From Epiperipatus broadwayi (lineage: Eukaryota > Onychophora > Udeonychophora > Euonychophora > Peripatidae), in NCBI GenBank assembly GCA_028023455.1, contig JAQFVV010006215.1, forward strand, positions 13,355,834 to 13,419,833: a stretch of DNA of 64,000 bases, in the 5' to 3' direction. A program made the translations under genes and the position numbers. Shown piece by piece: positions 44,201 to 53,371 of the stretch. Positions within the stretch are counted from its first letter, which is position 1. Each line of letters opens with the position of its first letter. The notes beneath the pieces were generated by a model. The model did not search any database. It was not told the DNA's origin and saw only the letters and a list, made by a program, of their open reading frames with translations.

Positions 44201-47058
44201 CATCATGAAATGGGTAGAAGACTTCTATCAAGAATTATATATTAATAAAGAACAAGTACTCCCTATATCTATTTATATCTTTCGAATTGCCCAGAATTTT
44301 AAATGAAGAAGTGAGACATGCAATTCAATTTATGAAGAAAGGAAAGGCTTCAGGTATTGATGGAATTATAATTGATATATTAAGAGAAACAGGTGAAGAA
44401 ATAGAATTTTTTTTAGCAAAGTTATATGCTAAATGTCTAAATGATAAAGATATACCAGATGATTGGAAGAATGCAGTATTAATATTAATATTTTAAAAAG
44501 GTGATAAAGAAGATAGTAAAAATTACAAACCTATCAGCCTTTTATCAGTTTTATACAAAATTTTTACCAAGATACTTGCAACTCGTCTACAGAGAACTTT
44601 GGATTTTCACCAACCATGAGAACAAGCTGGATTTAAAAGTGTTTTTAGTACAGTAGATTATATCCAAGTATTGAGAGAAGTTATAGAAAGGACAAATGAA
44701 TATGAGTTGCCATTATGCTTTAGATTTGTAGATTATGAAAAGGCATTTGATTCTATAAACATTTCTTCAGTTATTAAAGCATTGGGTAATCAAGGTATAG
44801 ATCCAGGATATTGCCATATTTTAAAGAATATTTATAAAATTGCAACAGCAACAATTAGATTACATAATGATACTAGGAAAGCCAACATTGAGAAGGGTGT
44901 AAGACAGGGTGACTATATCTTCAAAACTTTTTACAGCAGTGCTGCAAGAAGTATTTTGTGGGTTGAAATAAGAAGCTAAATGAATGAAAGTAAATGGAGA
45001 TTATTTAAATCATTTAGATTTTGCAGATGACGTAGTTGTTTTTGCAAATAATGCTTTAGAGCTGCAGGAAAGTAGGATTAAAGATAAATGTTAAAAAGAC
45101 TAAAGTAATTTTCAATGCATTTTTTCAAAATATGAAAATAAAGATTGATTATGATGAGTTAGAAGAAGTTAACAGCTACAAATACCTTAGTCAGATTATT
45201 AACACAGGTGGAAACATAATGGATGAAATTAATCATAGAATTAAATTTGGTCGGGGTGCTTTTGGTAGAAATAACTTGATACTAAAAGGAAATATGCCTA
45301 TGTGTTTGAAAAGGAAGGTTTTTAATAAATGTATTTTACCAGTTCTTCCTTATGGATCTGAGACTTGGACCACTTAAAGAAGTATGGAAAGTTGCATGTT
45401 AGGAGTAACAAAAAGAGATTGAAAACAATATATGGGTAAGAGAACAAACAGGTGTTACTGACCTCATTGAAAAAAATAAGACTGAAGTGGAGTTAAGCTG
45501 GACATATTGCTAGAAGAGATTATAATAGATGGACAATTGAAATCTTAAAACGGATTTCAAGAAATTGTAGAAGACCTAGAAAGAGACCATATGTGAGATG
45601 GGTGTATGAAATAAATAGTGTGCGGGGGTGATGTGGAGAAGAGAAGCTAAAGATCAGAGATGGATTGAACTTGGAGAGACCTTCATTCTGCAGTGGATTG
45701 AGAATGGTTGATGATGATGATGATTATGTAATTATTACTTGATATAGGAAATACATTTGTGAGCACGTTTGCAAAATGATACTCTTATCTTTATGATTTA
45801 CTCTCATAATTAAATGTGTGCCATGAATCTGAAATAATTGAGCTGGTAAATGTAGCACAACCTTATAGGACTCATTCTTAACATTACATCAACAAATTTT
45901 CCTTAATAATCTTTGATAGTTGCTTCCAAGAAATATAAAATTTAACATTAAAAAAAAAAAACATGATAGACATGAGAATAATTGAAAAGTGTTTATCTGG
46001 TATTAATCTAAAGCCTTTGATTTAGTTTCCAATTAAACTGCTCAGAGTTACGGTTCTGTAGACCTTATTTTATCATCGCATGATTCTGGTGTATGATGTA
46101 GTAGTTTTTTTCCTTTTGAATGTAGGAGAATGATCATTCTGCTATGATGATTAAAAAACCTAACATCATTCATTAATAACTGATGTTTTAATTGTTGCTC
46201 ACTGTTATGGTTTTAAGAGGCTTTTTTTTTTGATTACTTAAAGACTGTTTAGTTTAGCATAATAATGGATGGACTTAGGAATTGAAGATTATAGAATTGA
46301 TTTTTAAATAAATAATTTTTTTAAAAATCCCAATTTGATCACTTGAGTGAAAGTTTAATCTTTAGATTACCACATGTGTATTTGAACATCACATAACTTT
46401 CTGAAGATTAAATTATATGATTTTTGTTATTTTGCTCCGTTTAGCTAATCTATTGTTGAACTAGTTCTCTGTTTTATGTGGCTAGTTAATAATCAAAATT
46501 TTTATTTATAATAAATTATTTTGTCATATTTTTGTGTTTTCTGAGTTATGCAAATAATCTTGTATATATTGTATTTTTACTTATTGTTTATTGATAGTAT
46601 AGATTTTACATGTATAATTTTTACTTTAACAGTTGAAAGTGGATATGACAAAAATTATTTCAATGTTTCATTGCTCTAAGATTCAAGTTATTGAAGCTGG
46701 AAATATTTTTGCCTCAGTATTAAAAGCAGTTGCTAAAACACTTCATCCTAATAGTCAAGAAATTGCAATAGACTCTCATGAATGGCATCTTTGGCATATA
46801 AATGGATCCAGTGTTAATGACACCTGTTCATGCAAATTTTTAAAAAGAAATAACTTAGATCCTGATGTTCGATGGCATCTTCTGCAGGAAGTAGAATGGT
46901 CTCAACATAATAAGATTTTTTTAAAAACAAAAGAATTACAAATTGATAATTCTAGTATAGTTGATTTACTTTATGTTAAAGTTAATGCATTAAAAGTGGC
47001 TGTTGAAATTGCCAATTTAATTTTAAGCTGTAATATATACATTCAAGATTCAAATTGA
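16250..47058 (+). CDS. MKKS: BBS6/MKKS chaperonin-like protein, four coding exons
   Basis: The exons 16250-17267, 34350-34558, 34689-34799 and 46633-47058 join in phase (1018+209+111+426 nt including the stop) to 587 codons; vertebrate MKKS has about 570. MKKS is a group II chaperonin relative which, with BBS10 and BBS12, helps assemble the BBSome for ciliary trafficking. Matching blocks include CYGSLGKLK (41-49), the [10 protein letters not shown] stretch near the end of exon 1, [15 protein letters not shown] in exon 2, [12 protein letters not shown] in exon 3 and [10 protein letters not shown] near the C-terminus. Where CCT subunits have the ATP-hydrolysis motif GDGTT, this protein has NDAGL (94-98), as expected for the non-canonical BBS chaperonins. 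All four introns in the transcript body are GT..AG. Introns 1 and 3 are swollen by transposons. The reading frame is intact, so the gene looks functional. Confidence 0.95.
17268..20951 (+). other. MKKS intron 1, first part
   Basis: Mostly A/T-rich. At 17777-17842 there is a fragment of the inverted-repeat element found at 25742-25912 (shared ATATGGATTTGGCAATGCAA). The stretch 18400-19370 is richer in G+C and may be an old repeat; the 77-codon minus frame there shows no motif. A (CA) run lies near 19808. Confidence 0.5.
20952..21573. repeat. Fold-back element, about 620 bp
   Basis: The first half is the inverse of the second. For example, CAATAACAAGTACTTTCTTC (about 20973) pairs with the segment near 21530-21555, and CATAAGAATGTGTGTGGTGA (about 21012) pairs with its inverse near 21490-21510. 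The complementarity continues towards the centre near 21270. No coding frame; a MITE or fold-back element is likely. Confidence 0.7.
21574..22227 (+). other. MKKS intron 1, AT-rich
   Basis: No feature apart from a G-run at about 21743. The last 13 bases (22215-22227, GATAAATGTTGTA) are the left target duplication of the ribozyme array. Confidence 0.4.
22333..22391 (-). ncRNA. Hammerhead ribozyme, inverted unit 1
   Basis: On the minus strand the core CTGATGA..GAAA..CTAGTC is intact. Inner stem I is perfect (TCCTCA with TGGGGA), the outer stem is perfect (ATCCAA with TTGGAT), and stem II has one C-A mismatch next to the loop. Predicted cleavage lies between 22347 and 22346. Confidence 0.8.
22791..22849 (-). 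ncRNA. Hammerhead ribozyme, inverted partial unit (weakened)
   Basis: On the minus strand CTGATGA and GAAA are kept and stem I pairs (TCTCCA with TGGGGA). The minimal stem III has lost its C-G pair (GAAAATAGTC) and stem II ends in a U-G pair. Activity is doubtful. Confidence 0.6.
23172..23230 (+). ncRNA. Hammerhead ribozyme, direct unit 1 (canonical)
   Basis: Element by element: outer stem I ATCCAA (23172-23177), internal loop AGC, inner stem I TCCTCA (23181-23186), core CTGATGA (23187-23193), stem II TGGC, loop CACAA, stem II GCCA (to 23206), core GAAA (23207-23210), two-pair stem III with a TA loop ending in GTC (23211-23216), inner stem I TGGGGA, bulge TA, outer stem I TTGGAT (to 23230). 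Every essential core base is present and both stem I helices pair fully. This is a type I hammerhead with the very short stem III known from Penelope-like elements and animal retrozymes. Predicted cleavage is after 23216. Confidence 0.9.
23629..23687 (+). ncRNA. Hammerhead ribozyme, direct unit 2
   Basis: Identical to the copy at 23172 except one base in the stem I internal loop (AAC for AGC). Predicted cleavage is after 23673, exactly 457 nt from the first site, so the RNA between the two sites would be released as a unit-length molecule. Confidence 0.9.
23848..25180 (+). other. MKKS intron 1, AT-rich
   Basis: No gene seen. An 83-codon minus frame (25022-24771) lacks motifs and lies in A/T-rich intronic sequence. 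Confidence 0.4.
25181..25610 (+). repeat. Diverged tandem repeat with TTTGTAACAGAATAAA motif
   Basis: TTTGTAACAGAATAAA or close variants recur near 25178, 25249, 25310, 25396, 25435, 25498 and 25569, a spacing of about 40-85 bases. The sequences between them are weakly similar, so this is an old minisatellite. Confidence 0.55.
25742..25912. repeat. Small inverted-repeat (MITE-like) element
   Basis: The left arm (25742-25800, containing TTTATTACTTTTACAATGC) is the inverse of the right arm (25853-25910, GCATTGTAAAAGTAATAAAG) around a spacer of about 50 bases. A fragment of the same element and its right flank occurs at 17777-17842. Confidence 0.7.
25913..30022 (+). other. MKKS intron 1, AT-rich
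   Basis: About 4 kb of very A/T-rich sequence with no gene, no clear repeat boundary and no long open frame. Confidence 0.4.
30129..30187 (-). pseudogene. Degenerate hammerhead ribozyme
   Basis: Same 59-nt layout on the minus strand, but the core reads CTTATGA in place of CTGATGA. The invariant G5 is lost, so it should be inactive. GAAA and CTAGTC remain. Confidence 0.65.
31033..31091 (+). ncRNA. Hammerhead ribozyme of the second array
   Basis: The core CTGATGA..GAAA..CTAGTC is intact. Inner stem I pairs completely (TTCTCA with TGAGGA, one G-U) and the outer stem pairs (ATCCAA with TTGGAT). Stem II (AAGC/GCTA) has an A-A mismatch at the core-proximal pair, which may slow it. Compared with the copies at 23172 and 23629 it has substitutions in stem I matched to keep pairing. 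Predicted cleavage is after 31077. Confidence 0.8.
31249..34349 (+). other. MKKS intron 1, last part
   Basis: A/T-rich with no supported gene. An 81-codon minus frame (33909-33664) shows no motif. The intron ends at acceptor TTTAG (34349). Confidence 0.45.
34350..34558 (+). CDS. MKKS: MKKS coding exon 2
   Basis: The acceptor TTTAG (34348-34349) and donor AAG|GTAATA (34558/34559) bound residues 340-409. The ATG at 34316 lies in the intron and is not a start. The exon carries [19 protein letters not shown], the conserved strand-helix following the apical domain. Confidence 0.93.
34689..34799 (+). CDS. MKKS: MKKS coding exon 3
   Basis: This 37-codon exon (residues 410-446) has no ATG and lies between a T-rich acceptor (AAG at 34686-34688) and donor CAG|GTATAT. 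It encodes [15 protein letters not shown] followed by [10 protein letters not shown]. The Gly-Gly-Gly turn is the conserved chaperonin motif that returns to the equatorial domain. Confidence 0.93.
34800..35219 (+). other. MKKS intron 3, first part
   Basis: The donor CAG|GTATAT opens an intron of about 11.8 kb. No feature before the LINE fragment. Confidence 0.4.
35220..37640 (+). mobile_element. Decayed LINE copy, interrupted
   Basis: 35220-35520 aligns with the end of the endonuclease domain of the LINE at 42560 (shared GAAGCATCCAAATG and GATCAT..ATTA). 37130-37330 aligns with its RT segment (shared AATTACA..CTATTAG, then AACAAGCT.GATTTAAAA). Frames are destroyed by many indels. The part at 35540-36170 is unrelated sequence, and a ribozyme-family repeat sits at 36188-36443, showing nested insertion. 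Confidence 0.65.
36188..36443. mobile_element. Short member of the hammerhead-repeat family
   Basis: It is flanked by a 17-bp direct repeat with one mismatch (36171-36187 and 36444-36460). It contains one inverted partial unit with the ribozyme region (36281-36339), a short direct piece (GGCAATATATATAGTGAG) that pairs with the left end, and the tail ending GGTCATGTGATG. In the ribozyme C3 has become T (minus-strand core TTGACGA), so cleavage should be impaired. Confidence 0.8.
37811..38469 (+). repeat. 5' LTR
   Basis: It starts TGATATGTAT and ends near CCTCTTAGATTAG. It matches the 3' LTR at 40338 through shared blocks such as AATGAAGAATCACCTGAG and TATGTATGCCTTCAGGCC. It has an extra ~30-bp internal tandem duplication near 37985-38045 (GATAAACTGAAATAAC twice). 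Confidence 0.75.
38560..39489 (+). pseudogene. Gag and protease remnant
   Basis: Conceptual reading gives a capsid-like stretch ([17 protein letters not shown], then [16 protein letters not shown]) with one stop near 38808. A single zinc knuckle follows near 39154-39195 ([14 protein letters not shown]), where the last Cys has become Tyr. After a stop and frame change, 39259-39489 reads [15 protein letters not shown], the aspartic protease loop. Gag would coat the element RNA and the protease would process the polyprotein; neither is intact. Confidence 0.75.
40020..40241 (+). pseudogene. Integrase N-terminal remnant
   Basis: A 71-codon frame with [20 protein letters not shown] followed by SHIWWPDI resembles the integrase zinc-domain region seen at 11600-11730. 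The first His of the usual pair is altered and the Cys pair is lost. It lies shortly before the 3' LTR, so the intervening polymerase and integrase core have been deleted. Confidence 0.6.
40338..40874 (+). repeat. 3' LTR
   Basis: It starts TGATATGTATGTG after a purine tract and ends near CCTCTTAGATTAG. It is collinear with the LTR at 37811 but lacks its internal duplication. The exact last base is uncertain. Confidence 0.75.
40875..42559 (+). other. MKKS intron 3, middle
   Basis: A/T-rich. An imperfect hairpin lies at 42078-42178, where GAAAGGCTTAAAGCTTCAAC pairs with the inverse near 42155-42177. The stretch 42200-42540 is richer in G+C and may be the untranslated leader of the LINE that follows. 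Confidence 0.4.
42565..43330 (+). pseudogene. LINE endonuclease region
   Basis: Conceptual reading gives [20 protein letters not shown] (with the catalytic Glu), then [36 protein letters not shown] and a [19 protein letters not shown] segment with the late Asp of the AP-endonuclease fold. It would nick target DNA to prime reverse transcription. At least four stops or frame changes interrupt it. Confidence 0.8.
43686..44979 (+). pseudogene. LINE reverse transcriptase region with internal duplication
   Basis: 43686-44306 is open for 206 codons because of an in-frame 360-bp duplication ([12 protein letters not shown] and [13 protein letters not shown] each appear twice). 44287-44496 and 44671-44979 continue with [24 protein letters not shown] (motif A with its Asp) and IEKGVRQGD (motif B). 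About 44995-45060 reads [16 protein letters not shown], the F-ADD catalytic motif. The domain is recognisable but split over frames. Confidence 0.85.
45132..45660 (+). pseudogene. LINE C-terminal region
   Basis: The frame 45132-45377 ends with [15 protein letters not shown]. This is followed, in shifted frames, by a LGVTKRD-like block and an [13 protein letters not shown] block. This tail is typical of RTE/CFDP2-type LINE polyproteins. Frames are broken. Confidence 0.75.
45731..46632 (+). other. MKKS intron 3, last part
   Basis: A/T-rich; no feature apart from the acceptor at 46632. Confidence 0.45.
46633..47058 (+). CDS. MKKS: MKKS coding exon 4 (terminal)
   Basis: Residues 447-587. The acceptor is TTTAACAG (46632) and the first codon TTG is internal, not a start. 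The exon ends with [18 protein letters not shown] then YIQDSN and a TGA at 47056-47058. This C-terminal helix and short acidic tail are conserved in MKKS. Confidence 0.93.
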   Translation: MKVDMTKIISMFHCSKIQVIEAGNIFASVLKAVAKTLHPNSQEIAIDSHEWHLWHINGSSVNDTCSCKFLKRNNLDPDVRWHLLQEVEWSQHNKIFLKTKELQIDNSSIVDLLYVKVNALKVAVEIANLILSCNIYIQDSN

Positions 47059-47083
47059 AATAGTAATGTAACTGCTTTGAAGA

Positions 47084-47089
47084 AATAAA
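47084..47089 (+). terminator. MKKS polyadenylation signal
   Basis: AATAAA lies 26 nt after the MKKS stop codon and is followed by T-rich sequence. It implies a very short 3' UTR. Confidence 0.7.
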
Positions 47090-48259
47090 ATATTTGTCTA
47101 AAAATCATTGTCATTATTTGGTCATGCTTATAACTGCACATTTTTATCTTGATATATATACGATTTAAAACATATTCAAATAGTACATATACACATAATA
47201 TATTATTTCCTGCCAATAGGATGATGACCCCTAGAAAATATGACAAGTCCCTAAATTAGGCAATACTGTTATCCTATCTAGGTACAATTTGATATTCTTA
47301 TTTATTTCTAAACTATGTTTAAATAATATTAGCAATTATGAGAGCCACTTATCCCATCAACAAGATTACATATGCTTTAACATTAAACAAATACCGAAGT
47401 ATTTGTTCAATGGCATAAGAATACTAAGACATTCCTCCTTATTAAGTATCTAAATATTCCCATGACTAACAATAATACTTAAATAAATATAATAAAACAT
47501 CTATAATTATTAAATTTAAGTTAATCTAATTAATAAGTTATATTACCATTTATTGTATATTGATCTTTTATTATTATTACTTTTATAGGATTATAATTAA
47601 AAATAACTATAATAATATTATATTAACAAGATCTCAGGATTATCATTGATTTTTAATTAGCTATTTATTCCACATATAAGGTATTAAAAGGATTTTGCTT
47701 AACACTATATGTAGTGTCTTAATGAAGAAAAGCCTTATAACCTTAATCTAGAATTAAAATTATATTACTACTTTTTATTTATGTTCTCTACTATTTAATA
47801 ATAAATAAATATTGTGATCTAAATTGTAAGTATAATTCATAACTTTAAATAATAACTAATTCATATTCTGACTTCCTATGAATAAATATACTTAAAAAAT
47901 TTGCAATATTTTATCAATGATTTATGTGATCAAGGCAGTTTGCAATAATTTAAGATCCCATTTAAGAAATATTTTCTCAAATGATTGTTATGAATTATCT
48001 GGTACTAGATTAATTTCTCCAAATCTCAAACTGTATGTTTTGGTTAATTTGTATAGTACAATTCATAGTCTCTGATGATGGTGTAGTGATAATGATCCCA
48101 ACAAAAGAAATGCAACTCTAGACACTTAGTTTAACTTTTCAACATCAACTTTAATAACATCTTATTTACAAATTTTCAATAATTAATTTTAACTAATAAA
48201 TGAATTAACATAAAACAATCTAAAAAATTATATAACAATGTAATACAATAATATATATT
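47090..48259. other. AT-rich intergenic DNA after MKKS
   Basis: No gene seen. Short frames only. Confidence 0.45.
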
Positions 48260-51200
48260 GAAGCAGTAAATCATAGCTTAAGATTGTGCTTCATGTTTCT
48301 ACCTACTAACCCGTATTCAAACCCCTATATCCCATCCCGCTCCTTTTTGTTGTATATATATTTCATGTATATATTTGAGATACGCGCCTAAATTATAAAA
48401 TTTAATGTTTCAATAACATGTTTTAAAATTATTATTAATTCTTTTTATTAATTATTAGTTCTTTTTATTAAAGTATTATAGATGCGGCTCAAATATATAC
48501 ATAGGAGCAAAACTTATGCATATTATCGAGATTATAGCCTCAGTAAATATTACTTACGTAATCAATGTGCATTTAATAAATTTATAATTACAACTTTAAA
48601 TTACTGTAATAGATTTCTAAATATAAAATTTTTCCATTGACTCGTAAATCAAAAGATTTCGTGAGAATTAATGTGTAATAAGAAATGTGGACTTAATCAG
48701 TGAAGTATTTAATAGATTCACGCTCGCAGATCTAACCGCTTCAGCTTCACCTATTTAAATAGAAAGTAGGTTGAAGTAAAGAAGGTTCCCCTCTTTTCTT
48801 CCATAGCGTAAGCTTGTGGTTAAAACACCTGTAGAGGTCCCTACTATCACATTTTATACGCATATTATCGAGGTTATAGCCTCAGTAAATATTACTTACG
48901 TAATGCGTTTAATAAATTTATAATTACAACTTTAAATTACTGTAATAGAATTCTAAATATAAAATCTTTCCATTGACTCGTTGTAAATCGAAAGATTTCG
49001 CGAGTATTAATGTGTAATAAGAAATGTGGACTTAATCAGTGAAGTATTTAATAGCTTCACGCTCGCAGATCTAACGGCTTCAGCTTCACCTATTTAAATA
49101 GAAAGTAGGTTGAAGTAAAGAAGGTTCCCCACTTTTCTTCTATAGCTAAGCTTGTGGTTAAAACACCTGTAGAGGTCCCTGCTATCACATTTTATAAGCA
49201 TATTATCGAGGTTATAGCCTCAGTAAATATTACTTACGTAATCAATGTGCGTTTAATAAATTTATAATTATAACAAAATATTGATGTTTTTAAATATTTA
49301 TTATATGTCATTTTTAGCTTTTTCTTTTTAAATTGCTTGTTTTTCTATTAAACTATATATGTTTTATAAAATCCAATATGGAAGATGCAAGTGTTGTTAA
49401 TTGTCTAAAAATAATTAGGGGTTGGAAGCACTATTGTTTTAATCTGGGGAAGGTATTTTTTTAATTAAAGTTTTACTTAAAATAAATGGGATTAAGTAGA
49501 TTAAAGATTTACTTGTATTAAAAACATGTCAAATCTATTTCTAATCTGGAAATAGATTTGAATTTATTTTTGGACGTTATCTTACAATTGCATCTTCAGA
49601 AACAACTGATAAAAGAAAAAGTATAAAATGACTGAATTTTGAATCACAGAGAAGATTAGGCACTATTAAGGGAGATTAACTACTATTGAGGGAGATTAGC
49701 TACTTTTAGAGAGAGGTATTATAAACATATTTCGTTTTGCTTGAAACTCACAAATGATATAGCAGCAAATCCACCACTCTTCTCGACCCTATGGGTCAGG
49801 GTCATCATCTGCCGCTACTGTAATATCCTGCTGCCATGAAATGAAGAAAGGTCTAAAAAGAACTTTAGAATGCTAATAGAAGTTTTCTGCCACCGAAGTA
49901 CTTGCATTTCAATCGCCGTGCACATACAATATTTTAAATTGGACTCTTAAAATTGCAAGGTAACTTTTATGCTACTATTTGAAAATGAATCTAGCCTCAC
50001 TAATATCAAATCTTGCTATCAAGATTCTAACGTATTGTTTAATTTTCTATCTTTTAAATTAATATGTTATATATATATATAAATAACATGTAATTTGCTC
50101 TCAAATGATTTCTTTATATCTAATCCTATCTCATATGCTTTTAACCTTTCTTTAATTTTGGTGCGGTCAGATATTTATTACTTGATTTTATATATATTTG
50201 CTTTTTTATTAATTTGCTAATCTCAAACAAACTGGTGAGCTTAATTTATAAAAATCTTTTCTGTCTTTTAAGTAAACTTTCATGAATCAAGTTTATTAAT
50301 GTCCCCTTAAAATATATATGTAATACATTGTAAATTAATAAGTTCGCCAGATTGTTTTATGAATCAACATTTTAGGTTCGTTTTAATATAAAAATTGATT
50401 TGTTTAACTCTGAAAATCCAGAACTCAAGCTAATTAACGCTCTGAAACATTGATTTTATAATTATTAAATTCTAAAAAGGTGACTTAATTGTTTTATATA
50501 TATATAACTGCTAGTTATTTTTTATATATATACTCTTAAAATATATGCTATGTATTCCAGTTATTGTAAAATCCATGAAGGTGGAATTGAATTGTTTTAA
50601 ATAGTGGGAAAGGGAAGGGGGTGAATCTTAATGTTTCTTTTACTTAGTCAAATCTTAACGTATATTTTATTAATTTGAAATCTAAATCTTAATGTTTCTT
50701 TTGCTATATAAAATCTTCAAGTATATTTTAAGTAAATGAAATCTAAATATTCTCTCTATATATTATAATTGCATGGCGTATTATAGTATTCAAACAAGGA
50801 TCATTTATTTAAATCAGTAAAATTTATTCAATGTTGTTAGTGGCATTCATTCGTACTGCATTTCTGTCATTTAGCCTATCTTCGTATATATATTACATGC
50901 ATCTAGTCTTCTAATCTGGGGGTTACGACAAAGTTCGAACCCATAGATTTCTTTTCGTACTTCGTTCCATAGATAGTTTAGCTATCTGGAACCACATTTA
51001 TTTCGTATAAAATGCCTCTGGCAGTGATCCCGTAAGTTTGGCACATGCTATGCATATTCACTTTGTATAGATAAAAGGCCTCTCGCGTCGGTTATACCAG
51101 CAAAAGTCTGGGCCACACCATGCCTATCCACTTTTCTCCAAGCACTACCCAAGCAGGGGGTGTGAGATTTCGTTTTTCATCCAGAAGCACGACCTTTTTC

Positions 51201-52210
51201 ATCTTAGTTATTTTTAGGCTATTATGTCAGCACCGCAAACTTCTTCGTATTATTATTATTTCTTTTGCTTCATGACCCAGCTTTAATGCTCTAATATTAA
51301 AAGTAAGCTTTGCTTAAAAGATATATATAAATGCCAATTACTTCTATTTATTAATTAAATTTATTTCAATCATATACAATCCTACCTTCGTAATTTATAT
51401 ATTTATATTTAAGAGTATCTATATGCCTTGGGAAAAATAAAGCGTTCGTCTTACTATTGTTTAAATAATTTTTCAATAAATATTTTTGTCATAGTTCAAA
51501 TATAATCTTTTAACTGTCTTTTGTTTATTTTCACAACCTCAGTGGTGTGAAAATAATTTATCTTATATGTATAATGAATCTCAGAACGCTTCCCTAAATA
51601 ATGTTAGTCACCATGTTTCAGAACCATAATTCAAAGCGTTAATGGCAGTATTATGTAATTCTTTCTAATATCTGATTGGCATCTTAATATTGGACCCACC
51701 AAAGATGTGTGTTTATTTGTAATATATTATTTAGCTAATAAAGAGCATATGAGAAATAATAGCGTGAATGACACTATGTAATTATCTATCGCTTGCTCAT
51801 TCACGCACACACTAATATCTATAATTTATAAATGTATAATAATTTGTCAGTATATTAAAATATATTTTATTGTCTAACTTATTTGAGCAGTTCGAATTCC
51901 TCTTTTCCTCCACTTCCACATATTACAGCCATGCGTATATATTATTTTAATAAAGTCATAGTTAATAGATGTCTCATTGTTCTTCTCCGCTCTCCTAGTC
52001 AGCCGGATTTAAAATTAATTCTCATGTGCCATCACTATTGTGTTATTCATTAGATGTTAGATCTGGGGCTTACAGAGTAGGTTCAAATTCAGGCTGGTCC
52101 CTGTCCTAAATCTTGGGCTTGACTGGGTTTGAAGTACATTTTGTGAGTTCCAGCTCATGTTAGATGGATAAACATGTTTTGACTGGCACATAGGATATTT
52201 ATTTTCTCGG
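48260..52210 (+). repeat. Large repeat block, copy A
   Basis: It is collinear with 53372-56558 (copy B) from GAAGCAGTAAATC to the SINE-like module. Shared landmarks include CCCTATATCCCATCCCGCTC, CGACCCTATGGGTCAGGGTC and TCTGGCAGTGATCCCGTAAG. Copy A carries an extra 745-bp tandem insert (48518-49262). No long open frame was found, so this may be the untranslated or decayed part of a retroelement. Confidence 0.8.
48518..49262. mobile_element. Tandem insert in copy A: 2.2 units of about 340 bp
   Basis: Units start with GCATATTATCGAG at 48519, 48860 and 49199 (periods 341 and 339); the third is a 65-nt partial. Copies B and C have an uninterrupted sequence at the same point (CAAAACTTA joined to CAAAATATTG), so this is an insertion, possibly with a 4-bp duplication (TTAT). 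Two complete units plus a partial tail mirrors the arrangement of the ribozyme array, but I found no hammerhead core in it. A polymerase III A-box-like stretch (TAGCGTAAGC, near 48805) is present. Confidence 0.7.
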
Positions 52211-52310
52211 GTGTGGCTTCTCAATGCGAGGCTTCGATATAAACACCCACATACCTTGAGTACTGAATTCTGTTTATATGTATTTTTTTTAAAAAAAAGT
52301 TGCAAGAGAT
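51995..52310 (+). repeat. SINE-like module 1 (tRNA-like)
   Basis: It contains a B-box-like GGTTCAAATTC (52080-52090), then GGGCTTGACTGGGTTTGAAG and GCTCATGTTAGATGGATAA, shared with the module at 61268. It forms the right end of copy A. Confidence 0.65.
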
Positions 52311-53371
52311 ATAGCTTTTCTTTTCTCCATGTTTTGATATGTTTAAAATAATGTGTTCAAAGTATAAAATTCACTGTTTAAAGTTAAAACCCATGTACTA
52401 CAACCATAGTACATATGTATTTTTTCTTCAATGTCATATATAAAGTTTTGTGTTCTTGAGACATATATGAAAAATGTATAAATAATTCATAAATCATTGA
52501 TCACTCTGTATTAGCTGGCACCCTTATAAAAAGAAATTTTGCTAACCAATAGTGAGTCAAATGCAAAAATATTGGAAGTGGAGGTTTCGAATTCAGAAAA
52601 AAAAAATTATTGGGAGCAAATATTTTTTTTGGCTTAATACTATGATGTATCAATTTTAAACATGTAATAACCAGACTATGAGTTTTCTTTTAGATGCATG
52701 GGTGCGACCAAGAGAAATTAAAAGAAATGGCTAGATTAGTATAAAATCTTAAATAAACCTTTTTTTTTTTTCAGCAAGTAAAAGCTAAATTTTCAGCTAA
52801 ACTATATTTGGGCAGATATACAGAAAGTGTGGGAGCAGTGAGTGGTTATGCAGGAAATGATTTTTTTTTAAAGAGGAATTATGTGTATAAAATTTTTTGC
52901 TAATTGAGTATATAATGTTTGTGTTTATTTTAAAAGCAAAGTGAAAGAATTTAGCACGTGTATGGATTTTTTTTTTGTTTTTCTGTCTTTTCCAATAGTA
53001 TGTAGTATTGTGTAGTGTATATAGAAGTGTATGTGTGTGTAAAATCTATGTATTTGTATATGATAGCGCTGCATATATATGTACATAGGTGTGTATGTGC
53101 GATGTGTAGGAACAGATGTGTTTGAATATCTTTATATGCTTTGCATTGCTATATATTTTCTTGGAGATGTGCAATTTTTTTTTTTCTGGATGTAACGTTT
53201 GAACAAATATTCACATCCCCAAATGATATTTCATATATATAGTTTTATATAACAAGATTGTATATTGAATTTTGAACATTTTCGTCGTTCTTTTGGTCGT
53301 CACTTGAAAACTCCTAGTCAAGGCATTTTTTTTTTGTTTTTTTTTTTGTTTCATTGTATGTCCAGAGAAAT
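52311..53371. other. AT-rich spacer between copies A and B
   Basis: No gene. T-rich, with TG/TA-rich stretches near 53000-53110. Not part of the duplicated block. Confidence 0.4.

Larger units (their letters stand above)
42560..45730 (+). mobile_element. Non-LTR retrotransposon (LINE, RTE/CFDP2-like), disrupted
   Basis: Collinear pieces give an APE-type endonuclease, a reverse transcriptase and a C-terminal domain, followed by a 3' end of repeated TGA triplets (about 45710-45723). The endonuclease resembles the proteins annotated as craniofacial development protein 2-like, which derive from RTE/BovB LINEs, hence the clade suggestion. Many stops and frameshifts, a 56-bp tandem duplication (starts 42705 and 42761) and a 360-bp tandem duplication (starts 43716 and 44076) make it inactive. 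Confidence 0.85.

Noticed and set aside
46633-46635. TTG as a translation start for a 141-residue protein
   Set aside because: An acceptor AG immediately precedes it and the frame continues MKKS exon 3 in phase; it is an internal Leu codon.
48073-48105. CTGATGATGG near 48077 as another hammerhead core
   Set aside because: No GAAA core, stem II or matching stem I follows.
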